64,000 bases of DNA from Leptobrachium leishanense (taxonomy: Eukaryota; Chordata; Amphibia; Anura; Megophryidae), in assembly GCA_009667805.1 (NCBI GenBank), contig CM019066.1, forward strand, positions 120,357,690-120,421,689. The letters are read 5' to 3'. Shown piece after piece: positions 56,719 through 64,000 of this stretch. The notes beneath the pieces were generated by a model, which saw only the letters and a program-made list of their open reading frames with translations, searched no databases and was not told where the DNA came from. The position numbers and the translations under genes are program-made. Each line of letters opens with the position of its first letter. Positions within the stretch are counted from its first letter, which is position 1.

Positions 56719-57054
56719 TTTAGCAGAGTCATGAGTAAGAAAGGGACGGGTGCGTGCAATGTTTTTCAGGTGGAAGTAGCAGTATTTGGTTAATGAAACA
56801 AGTCGGTGATGTCATCTCATATGGGACAGACCTCAGATTTCTCTGGGTGAGTATCAAATCTGTGTAGTATATATGTGTATTATACTTAAATGTTAGGCAC
56901 ACATCCCATTTTTCATTAAATATTAAAATATTTTGATTTGACAAAGAGCAATAGTGAAAGACTTAATTAAAAAATAATAATGCTTCCTATGTTTTCAATA
57001 TTCCAGCTATGAGGAGGTTTTATCAAGGTAATAGTCCAAAGGTTTTATTTTTAT

Positions 57055-57560
57055 AATCTGTTTTGAAGGAAATACTCTAGACGCACCCTTCACCTTTCCA
57101 ACCTGGTGTTTAAGAGCTTTTCTGGGAAGCTACCACCCTACCTGAATATGCTGCTTCCCCCAGCAGTTCCCTCATCCTATAACCTCAGATCCAGGACCAG
57201 CACCTTACTTGCAATACAAAAAGAAAATGGCTCGATCCGCATTTTCCTACAGAGCACCGCAAATATGGAATAACCTCCCAGACGCCGTCAAATCTTCCCC
57301 CAGTCTAAAGTCCCTTAAGAGCTCCCTATTAGCATACCTCAATACAAAATGCACCTGTAAACATGTAACATAATGACTACATTTCCTCCATATTTATTTT
57401 TCTGTTAATCTGTATATTTGGTCCTGTGTTAATATCTTGCATTTTACTATTTTGTATTTCTGTAACCACTCAATGTTCTCGAACCCAGGACATACTTGAA
57501 AACGAGAGAAATCTCAATGTATCCTTCCTGGTAAAATCCTTTATAAATAAAAAAATAAAT
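57055..57560 (+). mobile_element. LINE-A 3' part, plus strand
   Basis: Codes a C-terminal tail in frames with stops (FKSFSGKLPPYL, YNLRSRTSTLL, SLKSLKSSLL) and ends with AACCCAGGACATACTTGAAA, CTTCCTGGTAAAATC and an AAATAAATAAATAAA tail. Best intact copy of the family in the window. Confidence 0.82.
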
Positions 57561-58320
57561 AAATAAATATGCCTTAGGCAAACTCAGTGAAAAGGTAGAA
57601 CTACAATTCTAATGATGTTATTCCATACTAAAGTTTAGTAACGTGATCTACTTTAGAAGATTTACATTCGAGTCAGCCGTGCAACAGTCCTTATATACTC
57701 TATCCCAAACACCCATAGATTTAAGCTATTGAAGTATTTAAAATGATGCAGACATGTGGGCTAATTGAAACTAAATGACTCCAAATAACCACTGTAGTTA
57801 TAGTATTTTATCACACTTTTCTTTCTTGAATGGGACTCATGTTCGACTTATTCCTTTAATGAAGAGGAGCTCAGCCCTTGAAACATGGACCACTTGTCAC
57901 CTGCCAGACCATTCCACGTGGCCTGCAGTGCAAACACATTCAAATATATAGTCAGGGCTCAAAATTAATGCTTGCAAGGAAATTTGGCCTTTCCTTTTAG
58001 GAGGTAGCAGAGTCTCTGTTTGTGGAGGAAGCGGAGAGGTTGAGCATCAGATGCAAGGAAGTACCAATCAGAACAAAAACAACCCCACCAAGGGCTGGCT
58101 AGGTGAACATAATTAAAACATCACTTTTATTAGAATATATCTAAAACCCTAGAATAGAAAAATCATACACCACACTTATTAAAATCAGTTCTGAGTACAG
58201 CAAGACACCAAAACTTAGTTCCCTGTAAGTCTAACTAAATACATGAATTGGTAACTCAGTCACAATATTTCTTGCCCCCAAAGTGAACTTGCATAAAATA
58301 TAGCAAAAACATAAATAAAT
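57561..58320. other. Unassigned sequence with a hAT-like end
   Basis: CAGGGCTCAAAATTAATG at 57954 matches the end of the hAT MITE at 1351. No matching right end was found. No gene. Confidence 0.35.
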
Positions 58321-58324
58321 AAAT

Positions 58325-59495
58325 ATATTTCTATCAGTTGGCATACCTCAAGGCTCTGTCCTAGGTCCTCTTCTCTTCTCTATCTATACCTCTTCCTTGG
58401 GCAAAATCATTAACAGCTTTGCCTTTAGTTACCATCTCTCTATGCTGATGATACTCGGATCTACCTCTCCACCCCTGATCTCTCTCCTCCTGTCCTTTCC
58501 AAAGTCAGCGACTGTTTATCTGGCATTTCCTCCTGGATGGCCTCTCACCACCTAAAGATTGACATGTCGAAGACTGAGCTCCTACCAATTCCGCCCTCTA
58601 ATGCCTCCCCACCTCCTGACTTCTCCATCATGGTCAATGGGATCATTATCTCCCCATCAAACCAGGTTCGCTGTCTCAGAGTTACACTTCTCTGCTCTTT
58701 CCTTCATCCCCCACATCGTCTCTTTCCTCCTCCTGCCGCTAGCAATTATGTAATATTTCCAGAATTCGGCCATTTCTTACCACTGTCACCACAAAGCAAC
58801 TCCTCCACGCCCTTGTAATGTCCTGACTTGACTACTGTAATAATCTTCTTGCTGGCCTCCCTCTCTCCTGTCTCCCCCCCCCCTACAATCCATTCTGAAT
58901 GCCTCTGCCAGGCTCATCCACCGCTCTGTCTCTGCCGCTCCCCTCTGTGAATCTCTTCACTGGCTCCCCATCCACTGCAGAATTAAATTCTAAATCCTTA
59001 TCCTGACCTACAAAGCTCTCAATCACACAACTCCCCACTACCTGTCCTCACTAATCACTAAATACACCCCAGCCCGCTCCCCAAGACCAAACAGTGACCT
59101 GCGCCTAGCTTCTCCCCCATCACCTCCTCCCATGATAGACTACAGGATTTCTCACGTGCAGCTCCCATCCTCTGGAATGCTCTCGCTCGTACTGTCAGAC
59201 TTTCCCCTAGTTTCCCTTCCTTCAAACGCTCCCTTAAGTCTTTCCTATTTAGGGAAGCCTACCACCCAACTCACTGACGCAACCAATCCATCACTCTCAC
59301 CTTGCAGTCCTCTCCTCCTGTTTCTGCCCCCAACCCTTCTAGATTGGGAGTTCAAACAGGACTAGGGCCATAGTTTCCTCCTGTGTTGGTTTGTGAAAAT
59401 ATTGTTCAGTCTCAATGTATTGCAACCCTGTCTATATCGTGCCCATTGTTCTGCGCTGCAGAATATACCGGCGCTGTAGAAATAAAGAACAATAA
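58325..59495 (+). mobile_element. L2-type LINE, 5'-truncated
   Basis: From the middle of the reverse transcriptase to a tail ending GCGCTGTAGAAATAAAGAAC. The coding part is described separately. Confidence 0.88.
58330..59380 (+). pseudogene. L2-type reverse transcriptase fragment
   Basis: Plus-strand frames read [20 protein letters not shown] (palm motif B), then [13 protein letters not shown] with the catalytic [22 protein letters not shown], then near the end RLQDFSRAAPILWNALA and SFKRSLKSFLFREAYHP. Stops and frame changes interrupt it from about 58690 on. These motifs are typical of the L2/CR1 group. Confidence 0.9.
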
Positions 59496-59499
59496 AATG

Positions 59500-60088
59500 G
59501 GCATAAAATAAAACAGGGGTCATGAAATGGAGGGGGACATAATGAAGCCTGTACTAATGACAAAATAAATTTCCAGAATAAAGCAGTATGAAGTGAAAAT
59601 TGAAGACAAAAATTTCTGCTTGTCGTTAGGAGCACTGTCTCTGATTAGCTACCCCAGGAATAGTCCCTAACATTGCATTATTAATAAAAAATAAGCAGAG
59701 TAAGTGTACTCATTAGCTGAACCTTTCATTCCTTTTATGGATATTGTATTTTATATAAGAGTTCCTGTTGTGTGGTCCCTGGTGTGTACCAACATTTTCA
59801 AAGTGGTCCTTGATTCCCTCAAAGGTTCCTTGTTCTAAAAGGTGATAAAAAAATGAAGAACTTGTCCTTTTTAAATAACTAAAGAACCAGAATAGCTTCT
59901 GCTTCAGCCTTAGCAAATAATCCACAATCCACTAGCAAACTTGGCTCACACAGCGTGGATATTCATATTTTATTTAAAGGTCCAGGGGCTTTCTTTCCTA
60001 GGCTTTTCATGAATTGAGTCATTCTGTTTAGCGGTGCTGTAATCCAAGAGCATAATTACCAATTTCCCAACAGAATCATTGTACTTAC
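59500..60088. other. zbbx intron 1, unassigned part
   Basis: No repeat ends or exons seen in this part of the first intron. Confidence 0.4.
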
Positions 60089-60153
60089 TTTGCTTTTAAT
60101 TTGACGGAGTTTCCACCCTTTGTAGCAGGGAACACTGAAAAGTCACTGCTCAT
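60089..60153 (-). CDS. zbbx: zbbx first coding exon
   Basis: 65 nt from ATG (60153-60151) to the donor AA/GTAAGT. It codes MSSDFSVFPATKGGNSVKLK then AK and two bases. Adding the first base of the exon at 49800 gives Lys-Asn, and the frame runs on into the coiled coil. The DF.V.P..K.GNSVKLK wording fits my memory of the ZBBX N-terminus, so the ATG is placed with fair confidence. Directly upstream, with no gap, sits a hAT MITE; the start codon is part of its 8-bp target duplication. An alternative would be an acceptor TTTTCAG inside this exon (60138-60132) with the start further away, which I think less likely. Confidence 0.82.
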
Positions 60154-60394
60154 TAGACATGTGCATTCGTTTTAGTACTAAAACGATTTAGTACGAATTT
60201 TGGGATAATTTAGTTTTAGTATGACTCAAGAGAAACGAAACTGCTCAGTACAAAAAACGAAAGAAACTAAAATAAAATGCACTACATTTTAGTTTCAGTC
60301 CTTTTTGTGATATTACATTGATGAGTGAAGGAGACCAGCAATGAAGAGCGCAACATCCGAAGTTCTGCACCCTCCACATGCCAATGCAGTAGGA

Positions 60395-60640
60395 TTTCTA
60401 TACAGATAGGGGCATTAATTAATGCAGGAGGATGTTCTATACATTATACAGAGAGGGGTATTAATGCAGGAGAATGTTATATACATTATAAAGAGAAAGG
60501 TATAAATTGAGGAGGATGTTCTATATATTATACAGAGAGGGGTATTAATTAATGCAGGTGGATGTTGTATACATTATACAGACAGGGGTATAATTAATGT
60601 AGGAGGATGTTCTAAACATTATACGGAGAGGATCCTTTTT
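60395..60640 (+). repeat. Minisatellite of about 60-bp units
   Basis: About four to five diverged copies of a unit with TTAATGCAGGAGGATGTTCT followed by ATACATTATACAGAGAGGGG; the spacing varies because of small indels. Confidence 0.8.
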
Positions 60641-60888
60641 TTCAGCCCTTTAAATCCTGTGGCTGTGAGCGCTGAGATCGGCTGCTTGTTACATTATCTC
60701 TCAGTACAATGTATCAGGCTCAGTTGTTACAGTAACTGACTGTAACAGCGCTCAGAGTTTCAGTAAAACAAGGAAATAATATTGTTCTAACCTCTTATAC
60801 ATAAAAATATTATTTACTAGCTTACTGAAACTCTGAGCGCTGTGATGAGCAGCGAACAGTCAGTAACTGTAACAGCTTTGCCTGACAT

Positions 60889-61019
60889 GGGGCAGTATTA
60901 CAATGTTGGTGCTAACTTAACCAGAGCTGTTGTAAACTGAAAACCTCCATAGGCTATAATGGCTCTGGGAAGTTTACAACAGCTCTGGTTATGTTGGCAC
61001 CAACTATGTAATATGGCCC
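60889..61019. mobile_element. Small nested MITE (Harbinger-like ends)
   Basis: GGGGCAGTATTACAATGTTG and the inverse end GTAATATGGCCC, flanked by ACAT on both sides. The inner arms TTAACCAGAGCTGTTGTAAAC and its inverse also pair. 131 bp. Confidence 0.75.
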
Positions 61020-61408
61020 ACATTGTGCTGAGTGAGAGATACTGTAACAAGCAGCGATCTCAGCCCTCTGAGGAGCCACTACAATAGTAATTGTATCCAC
61101 TGGTTTTCGGATGAATGAAATTAGTTTTCATACTAAATAACTGAAAACGAATTTCTTTAGTAACTAAATAAATTGCATTTTAGGACTAATCCATTAGTTC
61201 AAAACGAAATTTTGTGCTGTGCACATGTCTACTGCTCATTGCTATAACAGAAATTTCTTCTTTACCGCTGAAACAACGGGGCGACAGGCCTGACTAAAAA
61301 GAGGAAACACAGCAAAATGTTATTTCTTAGAAGACAAATGATCTGAAAATAAACATTTTAAAAGAGCAAAAATTTAATGAGATGCCAAGGACTGACAACA
61401 GTTTAGAC

Positions 61409-61588
61409 AAGTTCTTCCCAAAGCTATCCTCAGGACCCTATAACAGGCCAGGTTTGCCAGATATCTGAAGCACAGCACAGGTGATATGATTTGCTGCTCA
61501 GTGATTGCAGGATTCAGTCTGTATTTCCCCAAGGTGATCCTTAAAACCTGGCCTGTTAGTGTCCTAAGGGAAGGTTTGGGAAACACTG
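61409..61588. mobile_element. 182-bp hAT MITE, copy 6
   Basis: Ends AAGTTCTTCCCAAAG and TTTGGGAAACACTG, flanks GTTTAGAC/GTTTGCAG (6 of 8 bases equal). The GATATGATTTGCTGCTCAGT core is present. Confidence 0.85.
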
Positions 61589-61589
61589 G

Positions 61590-62029
61590 TTTGCAGGAAC
61601 TCCGTATGCAGTTTTTTGTTGGTTCCACCACAGTTTTCGTAGAAGATTTTACTTTGAGTCATTACAAAGGAAACCTAGAACATGTAAACATATATAGCAT
61701 AAGCAATAAGCACTGAAGCACTTGACTTGTATATAGGATCACCTCTCTGCGAAGTCCTGGAACACTCGTGGTATATGGATAGCACAAGTAGAGGGGTTAG
61801 AGAGAGATCCTAAAAATCAATCAAAAAGCTTAGGTAGTATGTAACCATAAATAAAAATACAGCGAAAGCCTGATCACGCTCATTTCAGACAGAAGCAAAT
61901 ATCAGCACTCCAGAAGATCTTCGGCTCTGGGATCATACTCCTCCTCTCCCCGCATACACTATAGTATCGGACGAGGTGTTCACCAGATGAAATGAAACTC
62001 CAGTATTCATTTCGTATTTTCTTTTTTCT
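61590..62029. other. Unassigned sequence
   Basis: No gene or repeat ends recognised. Confidence 0.3.
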
Positions 62030-62411
62030 ATAACGAATAATTTTATTATCATTCATTGGATCTTATATGTAAATTCCAGACATTTTCGTTCAGTAGTTTT
62101 TTTTGCAAACAGCGTTTCAATTTTGAAACTTTCAAGCGTACAGTTTTGTTTTGTACCACGTTCATCTGCTTGTCGGGTTTTTCCCGGCGGCTGCTCTGCG
62201 CTGTGATCGGCGGCTCGTTGGGTTTTTCCGGCGAGGTTTTTGCGGGCTTTCAGTGAGTGTTTGGAGGGTTTGCGGCAGGTTTTCCCTGCACTACTGGGGG
62301 CCCTGCGGTGCTTGCTGAATACACCGCAGGGTCAGCAAACTAGAATCACTCCCAAGTGCGGGGAACGAAAAGTCACCAAACGTGCAGTGACTTTGATTCT
62401 CTCTGAATAAC
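62030..62411. repeat. Partial TIR element related to 46448-47348
   Basis: Shares TTATTATCATTC, CGTTCAGTAGTTT, ACACCGCAGGGTCAG and the end GATTCTCTCTGAATAACCC with the full element. The left part is missing or replaced. Confidence 0.6.
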
Positions 62412-63000
62412 CCAGTAGGTGTAGAGGGCCCTGCTCATAGGGATTTACAGTCTAGAGCAGTGTTTCCCAAACCTGTCCTCGGGACCCTCAACCAGGCCAG
62501 ATTTTACAGATCACCTCGGGCAAAATACAGACTGAATCCTGCAATCACTGAGCGCCAAATCATATCACCTGTGCTGTGCTTCAGATATCCTGCAAACCTG
62601 GTGAGGCAGAGGGTCCTGAGGACAGGTTTGGGAAATGCTGGTTTAGAGGGATTGGGGTTGAGGAAGAAAGGGGAATTTTACTGGACGGCAGGATCATTAG
62701 TGCCAGTGGTTTGGGAACGGTGGGGCCATAGAAACAGCTTCAATCATGCGTGAGTAGGTGAGCAGAGGGAGGAGTTGCATCAGTGATGTGGTACACTAAT
62801 CTGAAGAGATGGGCTTTGAGGGATTTCTTGAAGGCCTGAAGGTCAGGGGAGAGTTTGATATGACTTTCCTTGTCCTTCCACAGGACCGGATCTGCCCTTG
62901 AGAAGTCCTGGAGGCGAGAGTTGGCCGTGTGGGTGTAGACAGATGACAGGTGGAGATCACCCACCGACCGGAGTTGTCTAGACCTACTGTTGTAAGCTTA
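62412..63000 (-). mobile_element. LINE-B fragment, split by a hAT MITE
   Basis: Left of the MITE, GAGGGCCCTGCTC and ACAGTCTAGAG match the LINE-B tail (CCCTGCTCGAGAGC). Right of it, the minus-strand reading 62964-62740 gives NSRLQDFSRADPVLWKDKE and FKKSLKAHLFRLVYH, the LINE C-terminus. Confidence 0.75.
62458..62640. mobile_element. 182-bp hAT MITE, copy 7
   Basis: Ends CAGTGTTTCCCAAACC and GGTTTGGGAAATGCTG, flanks GTCTAGAG/GTTTAGAG (7 of 8 equal). Inserted in the LINE-B fragment. Confidence 0.9.
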
Positions 63001-63230
63001 AATAATGAGGGGTTAGGTGTCTCGATGGTATCACCACATATTTAAATTATATTGCGCTGTAAATGCAAAAGTATTCAATATATTTTTAATAATTTGGCTT
63101 AAGTAAAAAAAAAAAAAAAAAATCCAGTAATAAATTAATAAAGATAGAAAAATAAGCCAAATATGGCACAATTATTCAGTTAGCAGGAATAGCCAGCAGG
63201 CAGAAATCATACGCTTAGCGGGAGAGTCCT
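63001..63230. other. AT-rich sequence with a poly(A) run
   Basis: An A run of about 17 bases at 63106-63122. No gene seen. Confidence 0.4.
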
Positions 63231-63429
63231 TTTTGACTTTATTGCAAAGTTTCAAAGACATTGCAACATTGTTTTAGTTTGTTTTTTTTCTCCTCTTCAG
63301 TCTCAAGCTGATGCACACAAGCCTGAATGAACTGAACAGGTGGTTTAGTGCAGGCAGAAACACTCGTTTTCAACGTGCTGCTCATTACAAATTGCATTTG
63401 TTTTTGTGCAAAACAACTAATCAATCTGA

Positions 63430-63490
63430 GATATGCGATGGTAACGGTAGCGCTCTGCTTTTTAAAAGCCCGATCATGGCAACATGACAC
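63430..63490. promoter_or_regulatory. Candidate X-box (RFX) sites, possible zbbx promoter
   Basis: GATGGTAACGG at 63437-63447 and ATCATGGCAAC at 63473-63483 resemble half or imperfect forms of the RFX site (GTTGCCATGGYAAC), which drives ciliary genes. They lie about 3.3 kb upstream of the first zbbx coding exon in sequence that is not an obvious repeat. ZBBX belongs to ciliated tissues. By eye only; transcription start unknown. Confidence 0.3.
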
Positions 63491-63499
63491 TTTTTAACA

Positions 63500-64000
63500 C
63501 CTCGGCTGTTCACAGCATTGAAACAGATATTGAATTCTAATTCACACCTCCACTTCACCACGCAGCGAACACAACCCCACTCTAAGAGGGGACTTGTCAG
63601 CTAGCAAAGAACGCTTTACATTAGGAGTTTGATCGCAAAACTATATTTACTGTGGCACGTGACATGTAAATAGTTATGCCACTTGTATGATGTTTTTAAA
63701 GAACTTCGATGTATAATTACAATCCCTGTCACTTGTGCAAGAGGATATCACCTGTTCTGCTATAGCAGGGGAACATATTTATAATGAGCTAAAAAAAGAA
63801 AGAAATAAAAGTGTGAGATAAATAAATTATTTTGATGTGTGACTGGCATGCATAGCATTGTAATTTTTATGTATTTTGATGGGATGAAGAGGAAAGAAAG
63901 CATACAGAAGGGGTTGTGGAGGCACACATGTGTTGAGGAGGTATACATGGACATGGAGGAAATTGACACAATGGGAGCAATAATGAAATAGAGAAAATGG
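63500..64000. other. Right-edge sequence, nothing assigned
   Basis: No exon, RNA gene or repeat ends recognised. G/A-rich from about 63880. Confidence 0.3.

Larger units (their letters stand above)
52970..56800 (-). mobile_element. LINE-B (L2/CR1-type), split by an L1 and a Tc1
   Basis: 3' tail at about 52970-52993 and again from 54537, coding part at 56383-56718, minus strand. An L1 (52994-54536) and a Tc1 (54610-56083) are inserted into it. Removing both leaves the same order as the copy at 15115-15745. Confidence 0.85.
60154..61231. mobile_element. hAT MITE at the zbbx start codon
   Basis: Perfect 8-bp duplication CTGCTCAT at 60146-60153 and 61232-61239. Ends TAGACATGTGCAT and GTGCACATGTCTA, the same family as 24999-25314. 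It includes a minisatellite (60395-60640), inverted GCGCTCAGAGTTTCAGTAA arms (60749-60767 and 60820-60838) and a nested small element (60889-61019). Confidence 0.9.

Noticed and set aside
33333..62640. The GATATGATTTGCTGCTCAGTG blocks as a conserved regulatory element
   Set aside because: They recur seven times inside a MITE with target duplications, so they are transposon sequence.
1..64000. tRNA, rRNA or CRISPR features
   Set aside because: I looked for cloverleaf-like A/B boxes, rRNA wording and regularly spaced direct repeats and saw none; the regular repeats present are minisatellites.

Overview
The window is vertebrate, most likely anuran amphibian, genomic DNA. It holds part of one large host gene, seven families or more of DNA transposons and MITEs, several LINEs and one endogenous retrovirus. 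I infer the organism from the mix: Tc1, mariner, Harbinger, hAT and piggyBac MITEs, a Helitron, L1- and L2/CR1-type LINEs, a gammaretrovirus-like provirus and introns over 10 kb. The sequence does not prove it.

Host gene: on the minus strand I can join six exons with clean GT-AG sites and fully consistent phases (60153-60089, 49800-49687, 48402-48324, 45436-45388, 42828-42716, 31311-31216; 516 nt, 172 codons from an ATG). They encode an N-terminal coiled coil followed by a B-box zinc finger. I recognise this as ZBBX (zinc finger B-box domain containing). A 21-nt microexon candidate follows at 30651-30631. The gene presumably runs off the left edge, so 1-30 kb is probably intronic. X-box-like sites near 63.44-63.48 kb may mark its ciliary-type promoter.

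Endogenous retrovirus (2804-11876, plus strand, antisense to zbbx): two LTRs of 679 and 685 bp differ by four small indels and no substitution. Inside are a gammaretroviral matrix remnant, an AT-rich block where capsid/nucleocapsid should be, a pol with protease tail, reverse transcriptase and RNase H, then a foreign domain at 8152-8732, then only the C-terminal half of integrase, then env (surface and transmembrane parts). The foreign domain is the conserved domain of opioid growth factor receptor (OGFR), without introns, in place of the integrase N-terminal and most of the catalytic region. This looks like a retroviral capture of a host mRNA segment by a replication-defective provirus and is the main finding. 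All reading frames of the element carry breaks.

The rest is a nested transposon landscape. A LINE at 52.97-56.8 kb is split by an L1 (15-bp target duplication) and by a Tc1 element. A hAT MITE sits inside a piggyBac MITE at 1.0-1.85 kb. Seven copies of a 182-bp hAT MITE occur, several with perfect 8-bp duplications. Harbinger elements with 3-bp duplications, a mariner of the type common in arthropods, a Helitron at an A/T site, an L2 reverse transcriptase fragment, a gypsy-like gag fragment and two minisatellites fill much of the introns. One hAT MITE is inserted exactly at the zbbx start codon.
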